NCBI GenBank assembly: GCA_030427485.1
Contig: JAUICG010000004.1
Span: 186,955-250,954, forward strand
DNA from: Gammaproteobacteria bacterium
Lineage (GTDB): Bacteria > Pseudomonadota > Gammaproteobacteria > Pseudomonadales > Halieaceae
Direction of reading: 5' to 3'
DNA: 64,000 nt
A program made the translations under genes and the position numbers. Shown here in pieces: positions 53,729 through 61,784 of this stretch (position 1 is the stretch's first letter; each line of letters begins with the position of its first letter). The notes under the pieces were generated by a model. It had not been told where the DNA came from. It searched no databases and worked only from the letters and a program-made list of their open reading frames with translations.

Positions 53729-54763
53729 GTGAAGGCAGCAATACTGGACAAGGGTCGTATCCAGGTCGGCGAGTTCCCCGACCCGACACCGGAGACCGGC
53801 CAGGTACTGGTGCGCACGCACCGCTGCGCGCTGTGCGCCTCGGACGCGCACTTCCTGACTTCCGGCCACACGATCGTGGAGCGCTCACAGAAAAATGACG
53901 GCCCCTACGCCAGGATCGACCTGAGCAAACCGATCGTGATGGGCCACGAGTACGTGGGCGAGATTCTCGACTACGGCCCGGGCAGCCGCAAGCCGCTACC
54001 GAAGGGCACGCTGGTGACGGCGATTCCTGGCGTCCGCCTCGGCAACAGTTTTGGCATCGTGGGCTACTACCCGGAGTGCCCCGGCGGCTATGGGGAGTAT
54101 ATGCTGCTCGACGAGGACCTGCTGCTCGAGGTGCCCCGGGATATCGATCTCGATCTGGCCGCGCTGATCGAGCCGCTGGCGGTTGGCATCGAACACGCGC
54201 GGGCCGGCGAGCTTCGCGAGGGCGATATTCCGCTGGTGCTTGGTTGCGGCGCCATCGGCCTCGGCGTCATTGCAGCTTTGAAACTGAAAGGTGTGGCGCC
54301 GATCGTCGCCTGCGATCTCGACCCGGGTCGGCGCTCGCTGGCGCTTGAGATGGGCGCACACATCGTCGTCGATCCTACGGAGGCTTCACCCTACCACCCG
54401 CATGTCGACCTGCGCGGGCGCGTGCCGAACGTGGTGTACGAGTGCGTCGGCAAAGCGGGCATCATGACCCGGATCATCGACGAGATCGGTTTCGGCGGGC
54501 GTATCGTCATGGGCGGCTATTGCCTGGACCCGGAAGAAATCTACGTGCCGACCGCGCAGAACAAACGCCTGCAGGTGAATTTCGCCGGCGGGGAGATGCC
54601 GGAGGATATGGAAGCGGCGCGCGATGCAATTGTCTCGGGCAAGGTCGACCTGAGGCCCTGGCTGGGCGAGGGCATCGGCCTCTCCGGCGTGGAGGACGCG
54701 TTGAAACGCATGGCCGACCCGTCCGAGCCGATCCGCCGGGTGGTGGACCCCACGCGCGAATAA
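53729..54763 (+). CDS. Zinc-dependent alcohol dehydrogenase
   Basis: 344 residues from GTG 53729 with GAGGAGG upstream; the ATG at 53721 is out of frame. Catalytic zinc region C36 (CALCASD), H73-E74 (MGHEYVGEI) and E in LIEPLAVGIEHA; Rossmann motif GCGAIGLG. The structural zinc lobe (C-x2-C-x2-C-x7-C) is absent. It oxidises an alcohol with NAD(P)+. A zinc alcohol dehydrogenase gene also lies near cyp51 in Mycobacterium tuberculosis (adhB), so the gene sets are parallel. Confidence 0.88.
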   Translation: MKAAILDKGRIQVGEFPDPTPETGQVLVRTHRCALCASDAHFLTSGHTIVERSQKNDGPYARIDLSKPIVMGHEYVGEILDYGPGSRKPLPKGTLVTAIPGVRLGNSFGIVGYYPECPGGYGEYMLLDEDLLLEVPRDIDLDLAALIEPLAVGIEHARAGELREGDIPLVLGCGAIGLGVIAALKLKGVAPIVACDLDPGRRSLALEMGAHIVVDPTEASPYHPHVDLRGRVPNVVYECVGKAGIMTRIIDEIGFGGRIVMGGYCLDPEEIYVPTAQNKRLQVNFAGGEMPEDMEAARDAIVSGKVDLRPWLGEGIGLSGVEDALKRMADPSEPIRRVVDPTRE

Positions 54764-54911
54764 GGCCTCGCGGGGCCGCTGGTTTCCCCTGTTGTTTGCC
54801 AACTTGTCGTGTAATCCGCCTGCGACGGGCGCGAGCACGGCCGCGTAATAGACATTGAAAATCATATCTTCTATGCTTCCCGGAATAATTATTAGCCAGG
54901 AGAGCATCGCT

Positions 54912-57080
54912 GTGTCAGTCATTTCACGCACGAAGAGTATCATGTTGTTGTTTGCACTGGTGGCTGCACTGGCCGCCTGCAGCAACGGTGGGAACAACAA
55001 CAACGCTGCGGCGCCAATGACACCGGTTGATCCGGTGGACCCCGTCGACCCGGTGGACCCGGTAGATCCGGTCGATCCCGGTGAGGTCATCGCCATAGAC
55101 GACAGCGACGCTGCATTTTGCGACTTGCTGGATACCGCGAAGTGCCTGCTCCCATTCCCCAGCAATTTCTTCACGCGCGAAAGCGACACCACCGATAATG
55201 GCCTGCTGGTTCACTTTCAGCCGGAAGCGATGCCTGTGAACAAATCGGGCGTTGTAGTCGATCCCGCCGAGTGGAATCGCAACGACGGATTTTCCCCGGG
55301 TACGGTGATGATCACGCAGGTGCCAGGCCTGGACATGGAGATGACGGGCGCGCCGCGCCTGATCGATTTGTCCGACAGCCGCCAGGAGAACAGTCCTATT
55401 GTCGTGGTTAACGCGACCAGTGGTGAGCGACAGCTGATCTGGAGCGAACTCGATGCCAACGCTGTGGAAACCGATGAAATGAGCCTGCTCATTCGCGTGG
55501 CCAAAAACCTGCAGGAGGGGCAGCGCTATATCGTTGCGCTGCGCAATATGAAGAATGCGGCGGGCGAGACCATTGCGCCGTCGGAACTGTTCCGCGCCTA
55601 CCGCGATGACATTACCACCGACAGCGACGCGGCCGAGGCGCGTCGTCCGGCGATGGAAGACATTTTCTCGGCACTCGCCGACGCCGGTATCGCACGCGAT
55701 GACCTGTATCTGGCCTGGGACTTTACCGTGTCTTCCACGCGCAGCCTGAGTGAGCGCATCCTGCACATGCGCGATACGGCGTTTGCTGCCCTGGCGGGAG
55801 GCGCGCCGGAATTCACCATCGACAGCGTTGAAGACCTGAGCATGACAGACCCCAATTGGGGGCGCAGGATCCGCGGTACCATTACCATCCCCAATTTCAT
55901 GAACAGCGACGATGCCGGTCCCGGCTCGTCACTGTTTTACGAGGATGACGGCGACTCGCTGCCGGACCGCATGAATGGCGACAACACCACGGTGCAGCCG
56001 TTTATCTGCAACATCAGCAATCAGTCCCTGGATAATATGACGGGCCCAGCCGCGGGTACCACCCGGGTCTATTTGTATGGCCACGGCCTGCTGGGCTCCC
56101 GGGACCAGTCCACCAACGGCGCCCATCAGGGTACGCTGTCCAATGTCCACAACCTGATGAACTGCGCGATGGATTTTATCGGCATGGCGGAAAGCGATGT
56201 CGGTAATGCGATTTCAATTCTGCAGGGCACGGGCGTGTTTGCGTCACTGCCTGACCGCACCCAGCAGGGATTCATCGGCTGGATGTACCTCGCGGAGCTG
56301 CTGCGCCATCCGAGTGGCTTCTCTACCCACGACGCGTTCCAGGTAGATGGCGAGAGTGTCTACGACGGCTCCCGGGTCTATTACTACGGCAATAGCGAGG
56401 GTGGCATACTGGGTGGCGCGCTGGTGGCGACGGCCCCCAATATTCACAGCGGCGTACTCGGTGTTCCCGGGATGAATTATTCCCTGCTGCTGCGGCGCAG
56501 TGTCGATTTCGACCTCTATGCGACGTTCATGAAGCCCGCTTTCCCGGATATTCTCGACCAGACGATATTGCTCTCGCTTTACCAGATGTTGTGGGACCGG
56601 GGCGAGAACAACGGGTACGCGAATCACCTGGTGTCCGATCCGCTGCCCAATACACCCGCGAAGAATGTGTTGCTGCAGGTTGCGTTTGGCGATCACCAGG
56701 TGACGCACACCAGTGCCGAGATCATGGCGCGTACGTTCAAGATACCGCTGCACCAGCCCGCCCTGGTCGAGGGGCGGCACCACGATATCAATCCGCACGT
56801 GGAGCAGATGGCGATCAGCACCTACCCGCACATGGGGTCCGCGTTGATTTATTTCGATGGCGGTCCTGGCCCCAACGACGTGTGGGACGACACCGGCACT
56901 CATGTGCCGCCGATCGTCAACCTGCCGCCGCGCACCGGTAACGACCCCCATGAACGGCCGCGACGCGACCCGGGCGCAATGGCGCAGATATCGGCTTTCA
57001 TGTCACCGGAGAACACGATCATCAATGTCTGCGGTCCCGGACCTTGCCTGGTGGACGGCTGGGATGGCGTGCTGGAGTAG
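54912..57080 (+). CDS. Esterase-like alpha/beta-hydrolase lipoprotein
   Basis: 722 residues from GTG 54912, chosen because CAGGAGAG lies upstream and a lipoprotein signal follows: LVAALAAC with the acylated cysteine at residue 23. An Asn-rich stretch and six copies of Pro-Val-Asp (55023-55076) form a spacer. The catalytic domain has YYYGNSEGG with nucleophile S495 and a late GRHHDINPHVEQ histidine candidate, fitting an alpha/beta hydrolase of about 600 residues. It may act at the cell surface on esters. The six PVD repeats use varied codons, so slippage is unlikely. Confidence 0.8.
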   Translation: MSVISRTKSIMLLFALVAALAACSNGGNNNNAAAPMTPVDPVDPVDPVDPVDPVDPGEVIAIDDSDAAFCDLLDTAKCLLPFPSNFFTRESDTTDNGLLVHFQPEAMPVNKSGVVVDPAEWNRNDGFSPGTVMITQVPGLDMEMTGAPRLIDLSDSRQENSPIVVVNATSGERQLIWSELDANAVETDEMSLLIRVAKNLQEGQRYIVALRNMKNAAGETIAPSELFRAYRDDITTDSDAAEARRPAMEDIFSALADAGIARDDLYLAWDFTVSSTRSLSERILHMRDTAFAALAGGAPEFTIDSVEDLSMTDPNWGRRIRGTITIPNFMNSDDAGPGSSLFYEDDGDSLPDRMNGDNTTVQPFICNISNQSLDNMTGPAAGTTRVYLYGHGLLGSRDQSTNGAHQGTLSNVHNLMNCAMDFIGMAESDVGNAISILQGTGVFASLPDRTQQGFIGWMYLAELLRHPSGFSTHDAFQVDGESVYDGSRVYYYGNSEGGILGGALVATAPNIHSGVLGVPGMNYSLLLRRSVDFDLYATFMKPAFPDILDQTILLSLYQMLWDRGENNGYANHLVSDPLPNTPAKNVLLQVAFGDHQVTHTSAEIMARTFKIPLHQPALVEGRHHDINPHVEQMAISTYPHMGSALIYFDGGPGPNDVWDDTGTHVPPIVNLPPRTGNDPHERPRRDPGAMAQISAFMSPENTIINVCGPGPCLVDGWDGVLE
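55023..55076 (+). repeat. Six 9-base repeats coding Pro-Val-Asp
   Basis: Six in-frame CCN-GTN-GAY units encode a Pro-Val-Asp spacer in the lipoprotein. Wobble bases vary (CCG/CCC; GTT, GTG, GTC, GTA; GAT, GAC), which argues for selection at the protein level. Confidence 0.8.
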
Positions 57081-57148
57081 CTGTATACCCCTGCGGTGTG
57101 ACAGGGGTCACCGCGCCGGATTGTTTACCTTTTAACCAAGAGGTGGTT

Positions 57149-58066
57149 GTGTCCAGATACTGGAAGCTCGGGCAGGCAGCGGATCAGACGGGCCGGCTGG
57201 CGGTGGTTACCGGCGCCAACGTCGGTCTCGGCTATGAAACTGCGCTGGCCCTCGCGGGCCTGGGCGCAGACGTCGTGCTGGCCTGCCGCAACATGGCAAA
57301 GGCGGATGCCGCCCGCCAACAGATTCTTCGGCAGTATCCCGGGGCATCCGTGGAGTGCCTGCAAATCGACACCAGCAGCCTGGCGAGTGTGCATAAGTTC
57401 GCCGGCGAATTCAAAAGCGCCAATACCCGCTGTGACCTGTTGATCAATAACGCCGGTATCATGATGCCACCCTTCCAGCTCAGTGAAGACGGCGTGGAAA
57501 ACCAGTTCGCGACCAACTATCTCGGGCACTTCCTGCTTACGGGTTTACTGTGGGAGGAACTCGCGCGCACGCCGGGCGCGCGCGTGGTCACCCTCAGCAG
57601 TATCGCTCACCGCTGGAGCCCGGTGCGCTTCGACGATGTCAATTTCGAGCAGGGCTATGATCGTCGCAAAGCCTACGGGCAGAGCAAGACCGCCTGCCTG
57701 ATGTTCGCCTTCGAACTGCAGCGCCGGTTTTCGGCTGCCGCCAGCGAAACCCTGTCGCTGGCCGCACATCCGGGTATTTCCGCCACCGAACTGGGTCGCA
57801 ACCTGCCGTTTCCGGTAAATATACTCGCCCCTGTGTTCTCGCCGCTGATCAGCCAGTCCGCTTCCCAGGGCGCTCTGCCGACGCTGCGCGCCGCCCTGGA
57901 CGAGGATTTGCGCGGCGCCGAGTATATCGGGCCGGGCCACAGGGGTGAGATGCGGGGGCCGCCGGTGCAAGTGGGCTGCAAGCGCTGGGCCAGCGACGAG
58001 GCGGGGTGCCGGCGACTGTGGTCCCTGTCGGAGCAACTGGCCGGTTTCAGTTATCCTCTCGAGTAG
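57149..58066 (+). CDS. Short-chain dehydrogenase, retinol/WW-oxidoreductase-like
   Basis: 305 residues from GTG 57149 with AGAGG upstream. Cofactor motif TGANVGLG at 21-28, LINNAGIMMPP, catalytic Y176 and K180 (YGQSK), and HPGISATELGRN late in the chain, as in retinol dehydrogenase-like SDRs. It acts on hydrophobic alcohols or ketones by family analogy. Its 3' end overlaps by 20 bases the 3' end of the convergent CocE-like hydrolase gene. Confidence 0.86.
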   Translation: MSRYWKLGQAADQTGRLAVVTGANVGLGYETALALAGLGADVVLACRNMAKADAARQQILRQYPGASVECLQIDTSSLASVHKFAGEFKSANTRCDLLINNAGIMMPPFQLSEDGVENQFATNYLGHFLLTGLLWEELARTPGARVVTLSSIAHRWSPVRFDDVNFEQGYDRRKAYGQSKTACLMFAFELQRRFSAAASETLSLAAHPGISATELGRNLPFPVNILAPVFSPLISQSASQGALPTLRAALDEDLRGAEYIGPGHRGEMRGPPVQVGCKRWASDEAGCRRLWSLSEQLAGFSYPLE

Positions 58067-59771
58067 CGGCGTAGGGCCTTGTCGGCAGATGGATCGTCCC
58101 CCCGAACAGTTGTTGCCTGGCAATGATCGCCGGGACGGTTTCCGACCAGGGCGTATCCGCATTGGGGTGTGCATTGAACACGGGGTAGTTTGAGGAAGAA
58201 ATATCCAGTCGCAGGCTGGAGCCGGGACGTATATGCCATTGAATGGGTGGCATATCGAAGCGCAGTGCGATTGCTGCCTTGCGTCGGAGGGGTTCCGTCG
58301 CCGATGCGCTGGCGTGGCGCAGCGACGTGATGTCCTCCCTGATGTTCAACACGCGTCCGTCCGCGAGCTTTTCCTGGATTTTAACGGTAAACGCGCTGTC
58401 GTGCGCATCCGAGGCGACCGTGAGATCAACCCTGACTGATCCCAGCAGTGTGAGGCCCCCGTCGAATACCCCTGATGCGAAGGACAGCACATCCGCGCGT
58501 CCACACAGATCAGATCCCTGGTCCAGTACGCCCGTACCGAACTGGTAGGAGCCCCCGCGCGACGGCGTTGGATGGGCGGGGTCATAGCGGTATGCCACTG
58601 GCGCTTGGGGTGGCGCCGGCCGTTCCGAGAGGCGGCCGCCATCGCATCGTGCCGCATCCTGCAGATTGTCCAGATAAAGTCGGCTCACGCTTGCGGCTGC
58701 AGGCCAGTTCGCGTGGTGCGCGCGAGTGCCGTCCGGGTTGTCCTGCAGCAGGTAGCCGGAGTTCGGAAGATCGGCACTGTTGGACTCCCCCCGCAGGTGC
58801 CTGTCGAGCCACTGCAGGGAGAGGCGAAGCCAGGCGCCGATCAACGCCGCGCCGCTCGCGTCGGGCGAACCGGCATGGGTGCCGTTGCGTATGTAAAACA
58901 GACTCGCGCCGCGTGTCGGCAGTTCCTCGAAGACCGTGAATTGCTGCTCGAGAAAAAAGTCGTGCCAGGCGCCGCTCATGAGTACCGGCATCGACGCGGA
59001 CCGGTGTGCCGCGCGTATCGCGGTATACGGCATGGCATTCCAGTAGGCGCCCCGCTTGTCGGGATGGCCGATGTAATCCAGGAACCACTGCCTGCCCTCG
59101 TGCAGGAAGCGCGCGGCACTGTCCACCATCGGGTGTTGCGCTGCGATCTCCTCCATCGAGGCGGCGTCCTCCTCCAGTCCCCGGGCCCAGTGCGTGACAA
59201 TGCCGTGAATGAAATGGCCGTTGCGGTAGGCGATCTGGTACCAGTCGCCGTGTGAGGCGTCTGCGATGACCGTCTTTACCTCGGGCGGCATCGTGTCAAT
59301 CATCGCCCACTGTACGAGACCGACATAAGAACTGCCAAAGGTCGCTATGTTGCCATCCTGCCAGGGCTGTCGAACCAGCCATTGCAGCGTGTCCTGCCCG
59401 TCGTCTCTTTCGTGAACGACCGGGTACCATTCGCCCCCGGAATCGAACCTGCCGCGCACATCCTGGTGTACGCAGGCATAGCCATAGCGGGCGAAGAGGC
59501 TGCAGATTACGCTGTAATAAGCGTACGGATCGCGAATCAGGACAGTGGGCCAGGGGCCGGCACCGGCAGGCAGGTAGACCCGGGTAGCGAGCGCGGTGGC
59601 GTCGCGCATCGGCAGCATCTGCGTGGTCCGCGACTGCAATTGCGTCTCGAAGGGCGGCAGATCCAGCAGGCTGCGCAGCAGTTGCGCACGCAGCAGGTAT
59701 CCGGTGCCGGCCAGCACGGCCAGCACCAGCAGGATGTAGCCGGGCCGCCTCAGCCTATTGCTCAGTGGCAT
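58047..59771 (-). CDS. CocE/NonD-family hydrolase (X-Pro dipeptidyl-peptidase-like)
   Basis: 574 residues. One N-terminal membrane helix (about 11-27) serves as signal or anchor. Alpha/beta hydrolase with nucleophile S148 in TFGSSYVG and the family YLPAGAGPWPTVLIRDPY block. The C-terminal jelly-roll domain covers the last 200 or so residues (LTLLGSVRVDLTV, LRLDISSSNYP). Members hydrolyse esters (cocaine, glutaryl-7-ACA) or peptides. Its start overlaps the TetR stop by 17 bases, so it is co-transcribed with that regulator. Confidence 0.87.
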   Translation of the reverse strand: MPLSNRLRRPGYILLVLAVLAGTGYLLRAQLLRSLLDLPPFETQLQSRTTQMLPMRDATALATRVYLPAGAGPWPTVLIRDPYAYYSVICSLFARYGYACVHQDVRGRFDSGGEWYPVVHERDDGQDTLQWLVRQPWQDGNIATFGSSYVGLVQWAMIDTMPPEVKTVIADASHGDWYQIAYRNGHFIHGIVTHWARGLEEDAASMEEIAAQHPMVDSAARFLHEGRQWFLDYIGHPDKRGAYWNAMPYTAIRAAHRSASMPVLMSGAWHDFFLEQQFTVFEELPTRGASLFYIRNGTHAGSPDASGAALIGAWLRLSLQWLDRHLRGESNSADLPNSGYLLQDNPDGTRAHHANWPAAASVSRLYLDNLQDAARCDGGRLSERPAPPQAPVAYRYDPAHPTPSRGGSYQFGTGVLDQGSDLCGRADVLSFASGVFDGGLTLLGSVRVDLTVASDAHDSAFTVKIQEKLADGRVLNIREDITSLRHASASATEPLRRKAAIALRFDMPPIQWHIRPGSSLRLDISSSNYPVFNAHPNADTPWSETVPAIIARQQLFGGTIHLPTRPYAATREDN

Positions 59772-60411
59772 TGAGATAGGGACGAAAGAACAGGTCGAAG
59801 ATACCGTCCGCGTAGCGCTCCACGAAATCGTGCTGGTGCACTTGTGTGCCGTACAACTGCCTGATCTCGGCGGCCAGGGTGAATGGGGCCTGGGTGGCGG
59901 CGTTGATCATGTAGATCAGTGTCGGGATATCGATCCGGGGAAAGCGCTCCATGTCCAGGGTTACCGGCAGACTGCGCAGCAACACCGCGTGCCCAGGACC
60001 AATATGGTTGACGGTCGCCCATTTCAGCCTGTCTGAATCCCTGATAGATTCCTGGATCATGATGCGCGCGTGCTCGGGATGCTCGGCGCAGTAGCGGACA
60101 TAGCGATGAATCCACAAGCGTACGCGTTCGGCTCTCGGCTTGTGCCTGTCGCCATCGGGCTCGATCATCTGGTCACCAAGGCGTTCGAACAGAAAGTCGA
60201 CGGCCGCTTTCCACAGTTTATCCTTGTTTTCAAAATGGTATTTGATGAGACCGTGATTGACCCCAGCCGTCGCGGAAATAGTGCGCACGCTCGCGCCGGC
60301 AAATCCCTTTTCGGAAAACTCCCGCAAGGCGGCATCCAGAATCCTGTTGCGGGTCTCCCGCGTCTGCGCAGCACGCGGGCCGGCGGTTTTTGCTGGTTTG
60401 TTGTCGGTCAT
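59755..60411 (-). CDS. TetR-family transcriptional regulator
   Basis: 218 residues. Helix-turn-helix at about 42-61 (VRTISATAGVNHGLIKYHF), followed by a helical effector domain with FPRIDIPTLIYMINAATQAPF, as in the CerR/TetR_C-like group. It lies in a leftward operon between an alpha/beta hydrolase gene (57 bases upstream) and the CocE-like gene, which its stop overlaps. It probably controls this operon; no palindrome is evident directly before it. Confidence 0.86.
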   Translation of the reverse strand: MTDNKPAKTAGPRAAQTRETRNRILDAALREFSEKGFAGASVRTISATAGVNHGLIKYHFENKDKLWKAAVDFLFERLGDQMIEPDGDRHKPRAERVRLWIHRYVRYCAEHPEHARIMIQESIRDSDRLKWATVNHIGPGHAVLLRSLPVTLDMERFPRIDIPTLIYMINAATQAPFTLAAEIRQLYGTQVHQHDFVERYADGIFDLFFRPYLNATEQ

Positions 60412-60468
60412 GTCCTTGGTCCGGCGTCGGTTTATACAGAATCAGTGGTGGCGTTCACAGTCTGGCGG

Positions 60469-61425
60469 CTAGTCGATCGCGGTCGCAAGCAGCCAGCGGT
60501 GAAAAGCCTCGATCCAGTTGTCGGTCGAGGTGCCTTTCTGTTCCATGCCAAAACCGTGCCCGCCGTCCGGGTAGCGCACCAGAGTACTGTTGTAGCCCGC
60601 GTCCAACCAGCGGGCGTTGAGCTGTTCGCCCAGCGCCATCGGGATCAGCGGATCGTCCGCGGTGGCCGCAATGTAGAGTGGCGGGGCATTCCCGGGCACA
60701 TCACCTTCGTCGGGTACGCCATAAATAGAAGCGACGAAATCGGGGCGCTGGATACCGCTGCCGTTGACCGCCGCGCCCGTGGCGACCGCACCGCCGGCGG
60801 AGAAGCCGATAATCCCTATCGCATCCGGGCGGATGCCCCACTGGTCGGCATGTTCCCTGACATAGGCGATGGCTTGCAGCGCGTCCGCGATAGCCAGTGG
60901 TCGGACCGGGGAGGGCACGATCCGGGGATAGTCATCGTCGCCCGCCAGCCAGGCGTTGAACATCATCCAGCCGACCTGGAACTTGAACAGCGTGGCGTTC
61001 GCGGCGGTCTCGTCGAGTCGATACTTGAGCAGGAAGGCATTGATCCCGCGCTGACGCAACCACTCGGCGACCTGGGTGCCTTCCGTGTCGATCGAGAGGA
61101 ACTTGAAGCCACCTCCCGGTGCGACGATGACCGCGATGCCCGTGTTCTCGCCCGGGTCGGCGAGAAAGGGCTGCAGGGTGGGCGCCACCACATTGCGCAC
61201 TACCCGATGCGGTATCAGGTCGTCGGTTTCGACCTCCACCTGCTGCCAGTTTTCACTTCCCGGCGCGCCCTGGGGCCAGAGCGGAATGGCATCGCCAGTC
61301 GACGCTACAGCGGTAACAGACAGGCATGCGCACAACAGGGTGGCGCAGGTGAGCGCCCACAGGGGCTTGTCCGCAACCCGCGGGATCCGCGTCGGGCCAT
61401 TGCTAATTACTATCGTTCCCGGCAT
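60469..61425 (-). CDS. Exported alpha/beta hydrolase, acetyl-esterase-like
   Basis: 318 residues from ATG 61425, chosen for GAGGGA just upstream; ATG 61437 is an alternative. Signal peptide or anchor at about 22-43 (LWALTCATLLCACLSVTAVA). Oxyanion motif APGGGF (102-107), nucleophile S209 in IGFSAGG, and a C-terminal HGFGM histidine. The layout matches the esterase/lipase family (COG0657) that includes acetylxylan esterases. It could deacetylate a glycoside together with the GH106-like enzyme encoded divergently. Confidence 0.86.
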   Translation of the reverse strand: MPGTIVISNGPTRIPRVADKPLWALTCATLLCACLSVTAVASTGDAIPLWPQGAPGSENWQQVEVETDDLIPHRVVRNVVAPTLQPFLADPGENTGIAVIVAPGGGFKFLSIDTEGTQVAEWLRQRGINAFLLKYRLDETAANATLFKFQVGWMMFNAWLAGDDDYPRIVPSPVRPLAIADALQAIAYVREHADQWGIRPDAIGIIGFSAGGAVATGAAVNGSGIQRPDFVASIYGVPDEGDVPGNAPPLYIAATADDPLIPMALGEQLNARWLDAGYNSTLVRYPDGGHGFGMEQKGTSTDNWIEAFHRWLLATAID

Positions 61426-61470
61426 GTCTTCCCTCATCGTTTTGGCGACCACAGCATGCCAGTAGTGGCG

Positions 61471-61668
61471 GTGCTCGGTAGCGCCTCAGTTTGAAATTTG
61501 ACTGCACGAGCCTGACAGGCAGAGTGGCGGTCGGGACACGCCAAAAAACGCACATCCATGTGCAGGCTCGAGTGGCGACGTCCTGTCGCCACACGGTCCC
61601 GACCGTCACTCTGCCTGTCAGGCTCTCGATTTGCACCAAACTACAAACTGCGGCATTACCCGGAGCTC
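61471..61668. repeat. Long inverted-repeat element with branched hairpins
   Basis: A core pair of 28-base arms (61510-61537 and 61596-61623) are reverse complements at 27 positions. Outside them imperfect complementarity continues for about 40 bases on each side. The 58-base interior folds into two more perfect hairpins: GCACAT-CC-ATGTGC (61550-61563) and GTGGCGAC-N5-GTCGCCAC (61572-61592). CGAGCCTG near 61507-61514 can pair either with 61563-61570 or with the outer arm. This could be a MITE-like or REP-like element or a structured RNA. No open frame is needed to explain it. Confidence 0.65.
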
Positions 61669-61716
61669 ACTGCTGTTGCGCATTGCACGGTGACTCAGTA
61701 TGATGCATTTTATAAA

Positions 61717-61734
61717 ATTATCCAATCGGATAAT
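61717..61734 (+). promoter_or_regulatory. Inverted repeat, possible operator
   Basis: ATTATCC-AATC-GGATAAT is a perfect 7-4-7 inverted repeat, 50 bases before the glycosidase start at 61785, next to a TATAAAA tract. Typical of a repressor site for the downstream gene. Confidence 0.45.
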
Positions 61735-61784
61735 GAAAAACACGTGGCCACACAACTGACAATAAGAGAGGCAGTGCGGTAAGT

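Larger units (their letters stand above)
61426..61784. other. Divergent intergenic region with structured DNA
   Basis: 359 bases between the leftward esterase and the rightward glycosidase. It holds the long imperfect inverted repeat (61471-61668) and a second inverted repeat, both listed separately. Open frames on both strands across the first element contain similar peptides (SLTGRV.VGT) because the DNA is self-complementary; I do not consider them genes. A weak promoter-like TTGCGC-17-TATGAT is at 61676-61704. Confidence 0.6.

Noticed and set aside
55023..55076. Phase-variable repeat in the lipoprotein
   Set aside because: The nine-base units vary at wobble positions, so slippage is unlikely, and unit changes would not shift the frame.
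61471..61668. Integron attC site
   Set aside because: Hairpins are present, but the conserved core-site bases (GTTRRRY) are not visible at the ends, and no cassette or integrase gene is near.
61491..61703. Small coding genes on both strands over the inverted repeat
   Set aside because: The two frames give similar peptides only because the DNA is self-complementary; no ribosome site or known product.
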